Shown piece by piece: positions 9,791-20,280 of a stretch of DNA of 64,000 nucleotides; the first letter of the stretch is position 1; every line of letters starts with the position of its first letter. The stretch comes from Serratia sp. H1w (GTDB taxonomy: Bacteria > Pseudomonadota > Gammaproteobacteria > Enterobacterales > Enterobacteriaceae). The translations under genes and the position numbers were made by a program. The stretch covers positions 1-64,000 of the forward strand of contig NZ_AYMQ01000013.1 of assembly GCF_000633355.1 (NCBI RefSeq). Reading direction: 5' to 3'. The notes beneath the pieces were generated by a model. That model was not told where the DNA came from. It made no database searches and saw only the letters and a program-made list of their open reading frames with translations.

Positions 9791-10285
9791 TCAGACCTTG
9801 GGTTGATGCCATAGCGTCATGCCGTTCTTTGGCACGCGTTGCAGGCATTCCGTCAGGGTTTCGCCGTCTGGGAACACCAGGTCTGGGGCAATATCCGCCA
9901 GCGGGTAGAGCATGAATTCACGTTGTTTCAGGCCGTAATGGGGAACGGTGAGACGATCGGTGTCGATCACGCGATCGCCGTACAGCATCATATCCAGATC
10001 CAGCGTGCGTGGGCCCCAGCGTTCATCTTTGCGTACTCGGCCCTGGTTACGTTCTATCGCCTGGGTGTGATCGAGCAGCTGTTCCGGTGGCAACTGGGTA
10101 TCCAGCGCCACCACCGCGTTGAGATAATCCGGCTGGTTCTGTGGCCCCAGCGGTTTGGTGCGGTACAGCGGTGAACAAACGATCAGACGGGTGCGTGGGA
10201 TATGCTCCAACGCCTCCAGCGCGGTATTCACCTGTTGCAAAGGTTGCGCCAGATTGCTACCCAGCGCGATATAAACGCGGATCAT
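9791..10285 (-). CDS. folK: 6-hydroxymethyl-7,8-dihydropterin pyrophosphokinase
   Basis: Transfers pyrophosphate from ATP to hydroxymethyldihydropterin in folate synthesis. The 164-aa protein has the HPPK signature RWGPRTLDLDMMLYG near residues 88-102 and the N-terminal ALGSNL motif. The ATG overlaps the pcnB stop (TAATG), so translation is coupled to pcnB as in E. coli. The gene is convergent with qseC across a REP-like palindrome. Confidence 0.96.
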   Translation of the reverse strand: MIRVYIALGSNLAQPLQQVNTALEALEHIPRTRLIVCSPLYRTKPLGPQNQPDYLNAVVALDTQLPPEQLLDHTQAIERNQGRVRKDERWGPRTLDLDMMLYGDRVIDTDRLTVPHYGLKQREFMLYPLADIAPDLVFPDGETLTECLQRVPKNGMTLWHQPKV

Positions 10286-11832
10286 TATGCCCCTTCGTTA
10301 TTAGGAGTCCTGCGGCGTGGGCGGCGCTGACGTGCCCGACGCGGTGCCGGATCTTCGCCTAGCGTGCTCAACATGTTTTTCTGGCGGGCCGCGGTAGCGA
10401 CCTGGAACTCATCCCACCATTCGGCAAGACGCAGCATTTCCGGGTTATTTTCCACTTCGGCACGCAGTGCCAGCAAATCATACGCTGCACGGAATTTAGG
10501 GTGTTCCATCAGCTTGTGCGCACGCTTGCCCTGACGACGGGACAGGCGTAACTGCAATTGCCAGATATCACGTACCAGTGTAGTGATTCGTTTAGGGATT
10601 GCCAGTGAACGGCACTCTTCGTCCAGCACGTCGTTCATTGCCAGGGCAAAGGCATCGTAATAGGCCAGGCCGCTTTCTTGCGCCAACTTCTGTGCGTGCT
10701 CCAGCAGCGGGTACCACAGCATGGCGGAGAACAGGAATGCCGGGTTGACGCGCTTATCGTTTTGCAGACGGTGGTCGGTATTTTTCAGTACCTGCACCAG
10801 AATGCGTTCCATCGGCGTGTCGTGATTCGGCGTGAAGTTACGTGCGATCAGCGGGAACAGCGGTTGGAACAGCTGGTATTCACACAGCTTCAGGTAGGTC
10901 TGATAACCGTAACCGGCTTGCAGTAGTTTCAGGGCTTCTTCAAACAGACGAGCCGGTGGAATTTCGTGCAGCAGCGAGGCCAGGCGTGGAATTGGCTCGG
11001 CGGTTTCTTCGCTGATGGTCATATCCAGCTTGGCGGCAAAGCGCACCGCGCGCAGCATCCGCACCGGATCTTCGCGGTAACGGGTTTCCGGATCGCCGAT
11101 CAGGCGGATCACGCCCTGTTGCAGATCGCGCAAGCCACCGACGTAATCACGCAGGGCAAAGTCGGCCACGCCGTAATACAGGCTGTTGATGGTGAAATCG
11201 CGGCGCTGGGCATCGTCTTCGATGGTGCCGAAGATGTTATCGCGCAGCAACATGCCGTTCTGGGCCTGCTGGGAGGAGTTCTTGTCCGATTCCGGGTTCT
11301 GTTCGTGATGGCCACGGAAGGTGGCAACCTCGATGATTTCCGGCCCGAACATCACGTGTGCCAGCCTGAAACGGCGGCCTACCAAGCGGCAGTTGCGGAA
11401 CAGTTTACGCACCTGTTCTGGCGTGGCGTTGGTGGTAATGTCGAAATCTTTCGGCTTTTTGCCAAGCAACAGATCGCGGACACCGCCACCGACCAGATAG
11501 GCCTCGTAGCCGGACTTATTCAGGCGATATAGTACTTTCAGCGCATTTTCGCTGATATCTTTGCGCGAGATTGAATGTTGGTCGCGGGGGATAACGGTCA
11601 TTGAGCGCGTTCCCTCTGCGGCTGCAACTGGTGGGCGTTTACGCGGCGCCGGACGGCGGGCAGGAGCTTCCCTGCCGCTCTCGGTCGAGCGCGGTGGCGT
11701 GGTTGCTAACGGTTCTGCAGGCGCGCTTTCTTCGCGGACTTCGTTTTTATCGCTGGCCGGCGCATCATCGCGGGTCAACTTGTCATCGCGGATTAGTACC
11801 TTACGGCAGAAATTGGCTACTCGGGTAAAAAT
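10285..11832 (-). CDS. pcnB: Poly(A) polymerase I, with an AUU start codon
   Basis: Adds 3' poly(A) tails that promote RNA decay. The nucleotidyltransferase core is clear: [10 protein letters not shown] followed by the DFD metal site, then the [11 protein letters not shown] and [17 protein letters not shown] segments, ending in an Arg-rich tail. No ATG or GTG fits the N-terminus. The frame continues upstream as [12 protein letters not shown], the known E. coli N-terminus, directly after an ATT at 11832-11830 that sits behind GAGGTG. E. coli pcnB is known to start at AUU, so I use that start (515 aa). A TTG at 11778 would drop this conserved N-terminus. Confidence 0.9.
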   Translation of the reverse strand: MFTRVANFCRKVLIRDDKLTRDDAPASDKNEVREESAPAEPLATTPPRSTESGREAPARRPAPRKRPPVAAAEGTRSMTVIPRDQHSISRKDISENALKVLYRLNKSGYEAYLVGGGVRDLLLGKKPKDFDITTNATPEQVRKLFRNCRLVGRRFRLAHVMFGPEIIEVATFRGHHEQNPESDKNSSQQAQNGMLLRDNIFGTIEDDAQRRDFTINSLYYGVADFALRDYVGGLRDLQQGVIRLIGDPETRYREDPVRMLRAVRFAAKLDMTISEETAEPIPRLASLLHEIPPARLFEEALKLLQAGYGYQTYLKLCEYQLFQPLFPLIARNFTPNHDTPMERILVQVLKNTDHRLQNDKRVNPAFLFSAMLWYPLLEHAQKLAQESGLAYYDAFALAMNDVLDEECRSLAIPKRITTLVRDIWQLQLRLSRRQGKRAHKLMEHPKFRAAYDLLALRAEVENNPEMLRLAEWWDEFQVATAARQKNMLSTLGEDPAPRRARQRRPRRRTPNNEGA

Positions 11833-11883
11833 GGTACACCTCGATAGTGACGGATAAAAATGGCGCTAACAAAAAAATAGCGG

Positions 11884-12795
11884 CTAATCATAGCTCACCC
11901 CAGCTGTTTTGAGAATGCCGTTGTGGGGGATCGCCTGTTGACGCGGCACATTTTCCAATTGCCAATGCTCAACCGCCCAGTTCAATAATAACGACAGATC
12001 AAGATCTTGCCAGCTTTCTGGCAGCGGTTGGTGCAGAAACTTCAGGGCAGCAACCAGTACCGGCCGCGGATCGCCAGTGGGTAGCGCGGGGGCATGATTT
12101 TGCTTCGACAGTTTAATGCCATTGTCTCCCAACGCCAGCGGCAAATGCACATAGGTTGGCACTGCTGCCTGTAATTGCTGGTACAACGCAATCTGGCGCA
12201 CCGTGGATTCGATCAGATCGGCACCGCGCACGATTTCGGTTACGCTCTGAAAATGATCGTCGATCACTACGGCCAGATTGTAGGCAAACAGACCATCACG
12301 GCGGCGGATGATGAAATCTTCCTGGGCCAGCGCGGGATCGGCCCGTAGCTCGCCCTGCAACCGATCGTGGAAGGCATAGACCGGGTTTGATTGACGCAAG
12401 CGGATCGCGGCACCCTGTGGACCAAGCCGCAGCTGGCGGCAGTGACCATCGTACAAACCGCCAATCTGCTGAATGCGGCTACGGGTACAGGTGCAGTAAT
12501 AGCTGAGATCCTGGCGTTGCAGCCATTCAAGGGTTGCGCGGTAAGCTTCGGAGCGTTGGGATTGATAGATGACCTGGCCGTCCCAGTGGAGACCATAGTG
12601 TTCGAGTGCGGATAAGATACGCCCGGCTGCTCCGGCGACTTCGCGCGGAGGGTCGATATCTTCAATACGTACCAGCCATTGCCCGCGTTGAGCACGAGCC
12701 TGGAGATAGCTTCCCAGAGCGGCAATCAGCGAACCGAAATGCAGATCCCCGGAAGGCGATGGAGCAAAGCGCCCCACATAGTGACTTGCTAACAT
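11884..12795 (-). CDS. gluQ: Glutamyl-Q tRNA(Asp) synthetase
   Basis: Glutamylates the queuosine base of tRNA(Asp). It is a truncated glutamyl-tRNA synthetase paralogue of 303 aa lacking the anticodon-binding domain. Visible motifs are [14 protein letters not shown] (HIGH-like) near residues 10-23, a Cys-rich zinc site around CTCTRSR and the later GHC, and KLSKQN as the KMSKS-like loop near residue 234. Lies between dksA and pcnB on the minus strand, the same order as E. coli. Confidence 0.95.
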   Translation of the reverse strand: MLASHYVGRFAPSPSGDLHFGSLIAALGSYLQARAQRGQWLVRIEDIDPPREVAGAAGRILSALEHYGLHWDGQVIYQSQRSEAYRATLEWLQRQDLSYYCTCTRSRIQQIGGLYDGHCRQLRLGPQGAAIRLRQSNPVYAFHDRLQGELRADPALAQEDFIIRRRDGLFAYNLAVVIDDHFQSVTEIVRGADLIESTVRQIALYQQLQAAVPTYVHLPLALGDNGIKLSKQNHAPALPTGDPRPVLVAALKFLHQPLPESWQDLDLSLLLNWAVEHWQLENVPRQQAIPHNGILKTAGVSYD

Positions 12796-12824
12796 ATCAG
12801 AAGGGATGACTTCCCTTTACTCTA

Positions 12825-12853
12825 TGCGGCGCGCGTTATTGGCACGCGCCGCA
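12825..12853 (-). terminator. Hairpin after dksA
   Basis: A 9-bp stem, TGCGGCGCG paired with CGCGCCGCA, lies between the dksA stop and the gluQ start. There is no T run on the minus strand, so it may attenuate rather than end dksA transcription. Confidence 0.4.
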
Positions 12854-12869
12854 GGAGGTAACAACTGCT

Positions 12870-13325
12870 TTAGCCGGCCATCTGCTTTTCGCGGATTTCG
12901 GCCAACGTCTTGCAGTCGATGCACAAATCGGCAGTCGGACGCGCTTCGAGGCGACGAATGCCAATCTCCACGCCGCAAGACTCGCAGAAGCCGAAATCAT
13001 CGTCCTCTACTTTCTTCAGCGTTTTCTCGATCTTTTTGATCAGTTTGCGCTCACGGTCACGGTTACGCAGTTCAAGGCTGAACTCTTCTTCCTGAGTGGC
13101 ACGGTCTGCCGGATCAGGGAAGTTGGCGGCCTCTTCTTGCATATGCGACACAGTACGGTCGACTTCGTCCCTGAGTTGGTTACGCCATGCTTCAAGGATG
13201 CGCCTGAAATGCGTCAACTGGGCGTCGTTCATGTACTCTTCGCCCGGTTTCTCTTGATACGGCTCCACCCCAGCGATGGCGAGAATGCTCAAGGACGAGG
13301 TTTTACGGGTTTGCCCTTCTTGCAT
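12870..13325 (-). CDS. dksA: RNA polymerase-binding transcription factor DksA
   Basis: Binds in the RNA polymerase secondary channel and acts with ppGpp in the stringent response. The 151-aa length equals E. coli DksA. A coiled-coil segment spans about residues 33-105 with the acidic [11 protein letters not shown] tip, and a C4 zinc finger is formed by CESCG and CIDC. The frame opens further upstream, but the family start [11 protein letters not shown] at 13325 has an AGGAGAAGC ribosome site seven bases before it. Confidence 0.97.
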   Translation of the reverse strand: MQEGQTRKTSSLSILAIAGVEPYQEKPGEEYMNDAQLTHFRRILEAWRNQLRDEVDRTVSHMQEEAANFPDPADRATQEEEFSLELRNRDRERKLIKKIEKTLKKVEDDDFGFCESCGVEIGIRRLEARPTADLCIDCKTLAEIREKQMAG

Positions 13326-13532
13326 ATTGCTTCTCCTACATACACACGCACTATACCCTTTAATGCTAGTAGGGTATGTCGAATCCCCAATACGGGGGAA
13401 AAACAGGCCGCTATAAATAACAGAAGGGAAGAGGGATGGCAATTATTCCTGTCGCCTGCTTGACAATGGTGTGAAGGAAGGCGTATTTGGCGAAGCAATA
13501 TCCGGTTGTCGATTTATTTGTGCCCGGAACGG

Positions 13533-14240
13533 CTAGCCGATAAAAAACGGTAACCTGCCGCTTAGCGAGATACCGTCAGGTGATAATTTAGCCCCATAAC
13601 AAACCACTTCCACTCCCAACTGCTGAACCTGCGCTAGTAGTGCCGCATAATGCTGATCTATATGATTTGCCGGGGAAACACTGCCGATACCGCTGTGTAA
13701 CACGGCAAACAACAGCACCGCCCGCTGCCCTTGTTCAACCACGTTTTGCAACTCACGCAGATGCTTTTGCCCTCTCAGCGTTACCGCATCAGGGAAGTAG
13801 CCTTGTTGATGTTGCAACAGTGTGACTGACTTAACTTCAATATAGCAGTCAACCCGGTTTTCTGCCTGTAATAACAAATCGATACGGCTGTTTTCTCCGC
13901 CATACTTTACTTCGCCGCTGATTTTACTGTAACCGGATAATTCACTGATTATATTCTGTTCAATTGCCTCACGCACCAAGGTGTTGGCACGCAGGGTATT
14001 GACGCAGATCCAGTCACCCGCCTGGGTATGGGTCAGCTCCCAGCTGTGGGCATATTTGCGTTTGGCGTTATCCGAAGTGGAGTACCAAACGGTGTCCCCT
14101 GGCGTCGCACAGCCGGTCATGGCGCCGGTGTTGGCACAGTGCAGGGTGAAGGTTTCGCCTTCTGGGGTGATGACGTCGGCCAGAAAACGCTTGTAGCGTT
14201 TGATGAGCGTGGCTGATTTCAGCGGCGGGTCAAAGATCAT
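13533..14240 (-). CDS. sfsA: DNA/RNA nuclease SfsA
   Basis: Originally described in E. coli as a sugar fermentation stimulation protein; the family is now annotated as a nuclease-like or DNA-binding protein. The 235-aa product matches E. coli SfsA in length and in the segments [24 protein letters not shown] and [11 protein letters not shown] chose ATG 14240, which gives the family N-terminus and overlaps the thpR stop as ATGA; an upstream ATG at 14267 would add nine unsupported residues. Confidence 0.93.
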   Translation of the reverse strand: MIFDPPLKSATLIKRYKRFLADVITPEGETFTLHCANTGAMTGCATPGDTVWYSTSDNAKRKYAHSWELTHTQAGDWICVNTLRANTLVREAIEQNIISELSGYSKISGEVKYGGENSRIDLLLQAENRVDCYIEVKSVTLLQHQQGYFPDAVTLRGQKHLRELQNVVEQGQRAVLLFAVLHSGIGSVSPANHIDQHYAALLAQVQQLGVEVVCYGAKLSPDGISLSGRLPFFIG

Positions 14241-14779
14241 GGTTTGTCCTGTGGGCCAAGTGGCCATTGCTCTAATTGGTGATAACGGGTGCGGCCCTGC
14301 TCAAACGATGATTGGTATAGCGAAAAATGGCTGGCGTGGAACGGCCAACCCGGGGTGGCCGGAGGGATGGCGACCGGTTGGGTGGCGGCGCGTAATAACG
14401 TGATATGGGGGTGAAACGGCATCGGGCTTTGATAACAGCCGCTACGAGCCGCCTGCGAACGCAGCAACTCTGCCAGTTGCAACAGCGCACGTGGAGGGCG
14501 TTTGCTACCCAGCCACACCACTCCGGGGCGCGGCCAGTGGCCAAGATCGTCCAGGTCCAGGCTAAACCCCGCCTGCGCAATACGCCCAGCCTGCGTCTTC
14601 AAGGCTAATTCTTTTTGTGCGCTGACTTCGCCGAGAAACGCCAACGTCAGATGCAGATTCGCGGCGGCCACCGGGCGGCCATCTTCGGGTTTAAACGCAT
14701 CGGCACGCCAGCGGATCACCTTCTGCTGCAAGGCATCGGGTAACGACAAGGCGAAAAACAGGCGGCGCGAACTGGACAT
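14237..14779 (-). CDS. thpR: RNA 2',3'-cyclic phosphodiesterase
   Basis: Member of the 2H phosphoesterase family, formerly LigT, which opens 2',3'-cyclic phosphate RNA ends. Both HxT motifs are present, HLTLAFLG near residue 43 and HPHITLLR near residue 125. Start [11 protein letters not shown] at 14779 agrees with E. coli ThpR (176 aa against 180 here); the open frame extends upstream but overlaps the hrpB 5' region. The stop overlaps the sfsA start, so the two genes form an operon divergent from hrpB. Confidence 0.94.
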   Translation of the reverse strand: MSSSRRLFFALSLPDALQQKVIRWRADAFKPEDGRPVAAANLHLTLAFLGEVSAQKELALKTQAGRIAQAGFSLDLDDLGHWPRPGVVWLGSKRPPRALLQLAELLRSQAARSGCYQSPMPFHPHITLLRAATQPVAIPPATPGWPFHASHFSLYQSSFEQGRTRYHQLEQWPLGPQDKP

Positions 14780-14858
14780 GGAACCCCGGTAAATGAATGA
14801 AAATCTGGGCGTAATGCTACAATGTGTGCTGCCCATTAACTACCCCATGGAGAGTTTT

Positions 14859-17297
14859 GTGTCCTCATTGCCCGTCAGCGCGGTTCTTGATGAGCTGCTT
14901 GCCGCACTGCAATCTGCCTCGCAGGTGTTGTTGCATGCCCCGACCGGTGCCGGTAAATCCACCTGGCTACCGTTGCAGATCCTGGCAAAAGCCGGGCTGC
15001 CGGGGCGTATCATCATGCTGGAGCCACGGCGGCTGGCGGCGAAAAACGTTGCGTATCGGTTGGCGCAACAGCTGGGTGAGGAACCGGGCCAGACCGTGGG
15101 CTATCGCATGCGTGCCGAGAGCAAAAGCGGACCGCAAACGCGACTGGAGGTGGTGACCGAGGGCATTCTCACCCGTATGTTGCAGCAGGATGCCGAATTA
15201 CAAGGCATCTCGCTGATTATTCTTGATGAATTTCACGAACGCAGTCTGCAAGCCGATCTGGCTCTGGCCCTGCTGCTGGATGTGCAACAAGGGCTGCGCG
15301 ACGATCTGAAACTGCTGATCATGTCGGCAACGCTGGATAATGCGCGCCTGTCGCAACTGCTGCCGCTGGCACCGGTAGTGGTGTCGGAAGGGCGCAGCTA
15401 TCCGGTCGATCGCCAATACCAGCCGCTGCCAAGTCACCAGCGCCTGGAGGATGGCGTGGCTTCTGCGGTGAAGCGCCTGCTGTCTGAACAATCAGGTTCG
15501 CTGCTGTTATTCCTGCCCGGCGTGGCGGAGATCAACCGCGTGCAGGAACGGCTGATGGGTGAGGTGCCAGCAGATACCGATCTCTGCCCGCTGTATGGCG
15601 CATTGCCGTTGGCACAACAGCAAAAAGCGATCCAACCGGCGTTGCAGGGGCGGCGCAAAGTGGTGCTGGCGACCAATATTGCTGAAACCAGTTTGACCAT
15701 TGAAGGTATCCGTCTGGTGGTCGATAGCGGGTTGGAGCGAGTGGCGCGTTATGACGTACGCAATGGCCTGACACGGTTGGTGACCCAGCGTATCAGCCAG
15801 GCTTCAATGATCCAACGGGCAGGGCGTGCCGGACGTTTGGCGCCGGGGATTTGCTGGCATCTGTTTGCCAAAGAGCAGGCTGAGCGCGCAGCGGAACATG
15901 CCGAGCCGGAGATCCTGCAAAGCGACTTGGCCAGTTTTTGGCTAGAGCTACTGCAATGGGGTTGTGTGGATGCCGGGCAACTTACCTGGCTCGATCGGCC
16001 TCCGTTGGCCGCATTGGCTGCCGCCCGCCGTTTATTGCATACCCTGGCCGCTATTGATGAGGGGGAGAAACTCACTGCTATTGGGCGTCAAATGGCCGGA
16101 TTGGGTTGCGATCCCAGACTGGCGGCCATGCTGTGTGCCGGAGCCAGGATGGGGGCCGACGGATTAGCCACAGCGGCGATGTTGGCCGCCTTGCTGGAAG
16201 AACCTCCCCGCAGCGGGCAGATGGATATCAGCTATTGGTTGAGTCGCCCTCAAGCGCATTGGCAGCGCCGGGCAGGCCAGTTGAGCAAGCGTTTACCGCA
16301 AAAAAGCGGGCAGATTGATATCGATCTGGCTGCTCCTCTGCTGGCGCAGGCTTTTGCCGATCGCATCGCCCAGCGTCGCGGGCAGGATGGACGCTATTTA
16401 CTGGCTAACGGCCTGGGGGCGGCGATGGATCAGGACGAAGCCCTTTCCAGAGCGCCCTGGTTGATTATTCCCAACCTGTTGCAAGGCCATAACAGCCCGG
16501 ATGCGCGAATTCTGCTGGCGCTACCGATCGACATTGATGCGCTGGTGGCTCGGCTGCCCGAGATTGTCAGCAGCCAGACCGCCGTTGAGTGGGATGAAGA
16601 GAAGGGTTCCTTGCGAGCCTGGAAGCGTCAGCAGATTGGCCGCTTGACGTTGCGTGCTCAGCCGCTAGCCAAACCGGCGGAGGAGGAGCTGCAACAGGCT
16701 CTGATAAACTGGGTGCGCGCCCAGGGGTTGGCGGTGCTGAATTGGGACACTGCCGCCGAGCAGTTGCGCCTGCGTTTACACTGTGCCCAGCGTTGGTTGC
16801 CAGAGGCCGCCTGGCCGCCGGTGGACGACGAAACGTTACTCGACACCTTGGAAAGCTGGTTGTTGCCGTCGTTGAGCGGCGTGCGCGATCTGCGTGGCTT
16901 AAAGCAGGTGAATATCGCCGAAGCCCTGGCCCGTAGGTTGGACTGGCAGCAAAAGCAGCGGCTGGATAATGCGCTACCTACTCATTATGCTGTACCAACC
17001 GGCAGCCGCTTACCGATCCGCTACGACGCCGATAAACCACCGGCATTAGCGGTGCGTTTACAGGAAATGTTTGGCGAACAGCGTAGCCCAATGTTGGCAG
17101 AGGGTCGCATCCCGGTGGTGCTTGAGTTACTCTCTCCGGCGCACCGGCCATTGCAGATCACTGGCGATCTGGCCGCCTTCTGGCAAGGGGCGTACCGCGA
17201 GGTGCAAAAAGAGATGAAGGGGCGTTATCCCAAACACATATGGCCAGACGATCCGGCCAATACCGCGCCCACCAGACGCACCAAGAAATACCAGTAA
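14859..17297 (+). CDS. hrpB: ATP-dependent RNA helicase HrpB
   Basis: DEAH-box-type helicase of poorly defined role; E. coli hrpB is not essential. Motif I APTGAGKST, motif Ia LEPRRLAA, motif II in the DEFH form (ILDEFHERS), motif III MSATLD and motif VI QRAGRAGR are all visible, followed by the HrpB C-terminal domain. The chosen start is GTG 14859, which has GGAG six bases upstream and gives the E. coli-like N-terminus VSSLPVSAVL (812 aa). An in-frame ATG at 14847 lies within the ribosome site and is less likely. Confidence 0.94.
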   Translation: MSSLPVSAVLDELLAALQSASQVLLHAPTGAGKSTWLPLQILAKAGLPGRIIMLEPRRLAAKNVAYRLAQQLGEEPGQTVGYRMRAESKSGPQTRLEVVTEGILTRMLQQDAELQGISLIILDEFHERSLQADLALALLLDVQQGLRDDLKLLIMSATLDNARLSQLLPLAPVVVSEGRSYPVDRQYQPLPSHQRLEDGVASAVKRLLSEQSGSLLLFLPGVAEINRVQERLMGEVPADTDLCPLYGALPLAQQQKAIQPALQGRRKVVLATNIAETSLTIEGIRLVVDSGLERVARYDVRNGLTRLVTQRISQASMIQRAGRAGRLAPGICWHLFAKEQAERAAEHAEPEILQSDLASFWLELLQWGCVDAGQLTWLDRPPLAALAAARRLLHTLAAIDEGEKLTAIGRQMAGLGCDPRLAAMLCAGARMGADGLATAAMLAALLEEPPRSGQMDISYWLSRPQAHWQRRAGQLSKRLPQKSGQIDIDLAAPLLAQAFADRIAQRRGQDGRYLLANGLGAAMDQDEALSRAPWLIIPNLLQGHNSPDARILLALPIDIDALVARLPEIVSSQTAVEWDEEKGSLRAWKRQQIGRLTLRAQPLAKPAEEELQQALINWVRAQGLAVLNWDTAAEQLRLRLHCAQRWLPEAAWPPVDDETLLDTLESWLLPSLSGVRDLRGLKQVNIAEALARRLDWQQKQRLDNALPTHYAVPTGSRLPIRYDADKPPALAVRLQEMFGEQRSPMLAEGRIPVVLELLSPAHRPLQITGDLAAFWQGAYREVQKEMKGRYPKHIWPDDPANTAPTRRTKKYQ

Positions 17298-17366
17298 TGA
17301 ATTCAGATGTTTCTTCTGTTCAGCCAGATGGCTTAGGGACAGATTAAGCGACAAAAAATAACGGCC

Positions 17367-17491
17367 ATACCCGTCGTCTTTCAAGTTGTAGCGTTGTTAC
17401 CTGCGCTTACTCACCCCAGTCACTTACAATAGTAAGCTCCTGGGGATGAGTAAGCTTGTCGCCTAGCTACAACTTGAAATTCATAGGGTAT
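17367..17491. repeat. 125-bp MITE-like palindromic element
   Basis: Outer inverted ends ATACCC/GGGTAT bound a near-perfect inverted repeat of TTTCAAGTTGTAGC with GCTACAACTTGAA. A second inverted repeat lies inside (CTTACTCACCCCAG at 17406-17419 with CTGGGGATGAGTAAG at 17440-17454). The layout resembles the small palindromic elements of Yersinia, Serratia and Photorhabdus. It contains no coding sequence and sits just before mrcB, so it may influence expression of that gene. Confidence 0.8.
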
Positions 17492-17522
17492 CGAGTGCCG
17501 CAAAGCGTGGAGAAGAACCGCA

Positions 17523-20024
17523 ATGGCTGGTGATGACCGCGAGCCCATCGGGCGCAAAGGCAAACAACCAAAACGTAATGTGCCGCGCAAACCGGCGCGT
17601 CGTCAACGTGACGACGATTATGAAGAAGAAGACTATCAGGATGAGTATGACGATGATGAGTACGATGACGACGAAGAGGAACAGCGCATGCCGCCCAAGG
17701 TAAAAGCGAAGTCGCCCCGTAAAAAGCGCCGTTGGCTTGGCCTGCTGATCAAACTGTTGCTGGTGATTGCCGTGTTGCTGGCAATCTACGGCGTATATCT
17801 GGACTCCCAGATCCGCAGCCGCATTGATGGCAAGGTCTGGCAGCTACCGGCGGCGGTGTATGGTCGCATGGTCAACCTTGAACCGGGTATGCCGTACAGC
17901 AAAAAGGAAATGATCGCCTTGCTGGAAGGGATGCAATACCGCCAGGTCAGCCGTATGACCCGGCCTGGGGAGTTTACCGTGCAGGCCAACAGCATCGAGA
18001 TGCTGCGCCGCCCGTTTGATTTCCCGGATGGTAAAGAAGGCCAGATCCATGCCCGCCTCGATTTCCAGAACAATGGCCTGGCGAAGATCGTCAACATGGA
18101 GAATCAGCGCAACTTTGGCTTCTTCCGCCTCGATCCGCGCCTGATCACCATGCTGCAATCGCCGAATGGCGAGCAACGGCTGTTCGTGCCGCGCTCTGGT
18201 TTCCCGGACCTGCTGGTCGACACGTTGATCGCCACCGAAGACCGTCATTTCTACGAGCATGATGGCATCAGCCCTTACTCCATCGGCCGTGCGGTGCTGG
18301 CTAACCTGACCGCCGGGCGTGCGGTGCAGGGCGGTAGTACCTTGACTCAGCAATTGGTAAAAAACCTGTTCCTGACCAACGAACGTTCGCTGTGGCGTAA
18401 GGCCAATGAAGCCTACATGGCCTTGCTGGTGGATTACCGTTATAGCAAAGACCGTATTCTGGAGCTGTATCTGAACGAGGTGTATCTCGGCCAGAGTGGC
18501 AGCGATCAGATCCGTGGCTTCCCGCTGGCCAGCCTGTACTACTTTGGTCGCCCGGTCGATGAACTGAGTCTGGACCAACAGGCGCTGTTGGTAGGCATGG
18601 TGAAAGGGGCTTCGCTGTATAACCCTTGGCGTAACCCAACGCTGGCGCTGGAACGCCGTAACCTGGTGCTGAAGCTGTTGCAGAACCAGGGTGTGATCGA
18701 CGCTGAGCTGTATAACATGCTGAGTGCTCGTCCGCTGGGCGTACAACCAAAAGGCGGGGTGATTTCACCACAGCCAGCATTTATGCAGTTGGTGCGTCAG
18801 GAGTTGCAGGCCAAGCTGGGTGACAAGGTTAACGACCTTTCCGGCGTGAAGATCTTCACCACGCTGGATCCGGTTTCGCAGGATGCGGCCGAAAAAGCGG
18901 TGGAAGACGGCATCCCGGCGCTGCGTGCCGCGCGCCATCTGAACGATCTGGAAGCGGCAATGGTGATCGTCGATCGCTTTACCGGGGAAGTTCGTGCCAT
19001 GGTGGGTGGGGCTAACCCACAGTTTGCCGGCTTTAACCGTGCGATGCAGGCACGCCGTTTGGTGGGGTCATTGGCCAAACCGCCAACTTATCTGACCGCG
19101 CTGTCGGAACCGGATAAGTATCGACTCAATACCTGGCTGGCCGATCAGCCGCTGTCGATCAAACTGTCTAATGGCAGCTCATGGCAGCCGAACAACTACG
19201 ATCGCCAGTTCCGTGGCCGGGTGATGCTGGTGGATGCGTTAGCCAACTCGCTCAACGTACCAACGGTTAACCTGGGGATGTCGGTGGGGCTGGGTCAGAT
19301 CAGCGCGACTCTGCAAAAGCTGGGTATTCCTAAATCGGCGATCAATCCGGTGCCAGCCATGTTGCTGGGGGCCATCGGCCTGACGCCGATGGAAGTGGCA
19401 CAGGAATATCAGACCATTGCCAGCGGGGGCAACCGAGCGCCACTGTCTGCGGTGCGCTCGGTGATTGCCGAAGACGGCTCGGCGCTATATCAGAGCTTCC
19501 CACAGGCGGAACGTATGGTGCCCGCGCAGGCGGCTTACCTGACGCTGTATGCGATGCAGCAGGGCGTGGCACGCGGGACTTCCCGTTCGCTGTCGGTCAA
19601 GTTCCCCAACTACAATCTGGCAGCGAAGACCGGTACCACCAACGATCTGCGTGACAGCTGGTTTGCCGGTATCGACGGTAAGGAAGTAGCGATTGCCTGG
19701 GTTGGGCGTGACAATAACGGCCCGGCCAAGCTGACCGGTGCCAACGGTGCCTTGACGCTGTATCGCCGCTATCTGGAAAACCAGACGCCGCTGGTGCTGA
19801 AGCTGCAACAACCGGAAGGCATTAGCCAAATGGGTATTGATTCCGCCGGTAACTTTATCTGTGGCGGCGGTAGCGCGCGCACAATCCCGGTGTGGACAGA
19901 AAACCCGCAAGGGCTATGCCAGGCCAGTCAGGCAGCACAGCAGCAAACTGAGCAGCAGCAAGCCGGCGAACAGAAAGATGCCGACGGTGTGGCTGGCTGG
20001 ATAAAAGATATGTTTGGCAAATAA
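17523..20024 (+). CDS. mrcB: Penicillin-binding protein 1B
   Basis: Bifunctional class A PBP that polymerises and cross-links peptidoglycan. The 833-aa product has a cytoplasmic tail with a striking acidic Asp/Glu-rich run at about residues 29-54, a membrane anchor near 68-90, a UB2H domain, a glycosyltransferase domain (catalytic Glu in [12 protein letters not shown], and [10 protein letters not shown]), and a transpeptidase with SLAK, SLN and KTG motifs. The C-terminus is Gln-rich. Flanked by hrpB and fhuA as in E. coli, with a MITE-like element immediately upstream. Confidence 0.97.
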   Translation: MAGDDREPIGRKGKQPKRNVPRKPARRQRDDDYEEEDYQDEYDDDEYDDDEEEQRMPPKVKAKSPRKKRRWLGLLIKLLLVIAVLLAIYGVYLDSQIRSRIDGKVWQLPAAVYGRMVNLEPGMPYSKKEMIALLEGMQYRQVSRMTRPGEFTVQANSIEMLRRPFDFPDGKEGQIHARLDFQNNGLAKIVNMENQRNFGFFRLDPRLITMLQSPNGEQRLFVPRSGFPDLLVDTLIATEDRHFYEHDGISPYSIGRAVLANLTAGRAVQGGSTLTQQLVKNLFLTNERSLWRKANEAYMALLVDYRYSKDRILELYLNEVYLGQSGSDQIRGFPLASLYYFGRPVDELSLDQQALLVGMVKGASLYNPWRNPTLALERRNLVLKLLQNQGVIDAELYNMLSARPLGVQPKGGVISPQPAFMQLVRQELQAKLGDKVNDLSGVKIFTTLDPVSQDAAEKAVEDGIPALRAARHLNDLEAAMVIVDRFTGEVRAMVGGANPQFAGFNRAMQARRLVGSLAKPPTYLTALSEPDKYRLNTWLADQPLSIKLSNGSSWQPNNYDRQFRGRVMLVDALANSLNVPTVNLGMSVGLGQISATLQKLGIPKSAINPVPAMLLGAIGLTPMEVAQEYQTIASGGNRAPLSAVRSVIAEDGSALYQSFPQAERMVPAQAAYLTLYAMQQGVARGTSRSLSVKFPNYNLAAKTGTTNDLRDSWFAGIDGKEVAIAWVGRDNNGPAKLTGANGALTLYRRYLENQTPLVLKLQQPEGISQMGIDSAGNFICGGGSARTIPVWTENPQGLCQASQAAQQQTEQQQAGEQKDADGVAGWIKDMFGK

Positions 20025-20076
20025 ATCCTGGCGGTAATGTTAAGCGTTTTTATCATTTTATTTTAATGTGTTATCA

Positions 20077-20105
20077 AGCCCGCAGCGTTCTGTTGCGGGC
20101 TTCCC
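20077..20105 (+). terminator. Rho-independent terminator after mrcB
   Basis: Stem AGCCCGCA with TGCGGGCT, about a 9-nt loop, followed by a short T/C-rich run. It lies 53 bp after the mrcB stop. Confidence 0.7.
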
Positions 20106-20225
20106 TCTGTTTACCGTTTATTTTATTTCCACGCGGTTAATGCGGCTATCGCACCAATCCCACAGGGGTTTTCCGGCTGAAATACGCTTGCAGTTCCGAT
20201 CGCCTTCTGCATAAAATGCCGCGCT

Positions 20226-20246
20226 TATAATAATTATTATCGTTCA
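20226..20246. promoter_or_regulatory. Candidate Fur box before fhuA
   Basis: The AT-rich inverted sequence TATAATAATTATTATCGTT resembles the Fur consensus built from GATAAT repeats. It lies about 35-55 bp before the fhuA start. Iron-dependent repression of the fhu operon is known in E. coli, so function here is a strong inference. Confidence 0.7.
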
Positions 20247-20280
20247 CATTCGTTATCAATCCACATCAGAGAAACCAGAC

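Noticed and set aside
10678-11532. Plus-strand frames opposite pcnB (82 and 188 codons)
   Set aside because: They are shadows of the pcnB reading frame, a common result of high GC; no ribosome site or family resemblance.
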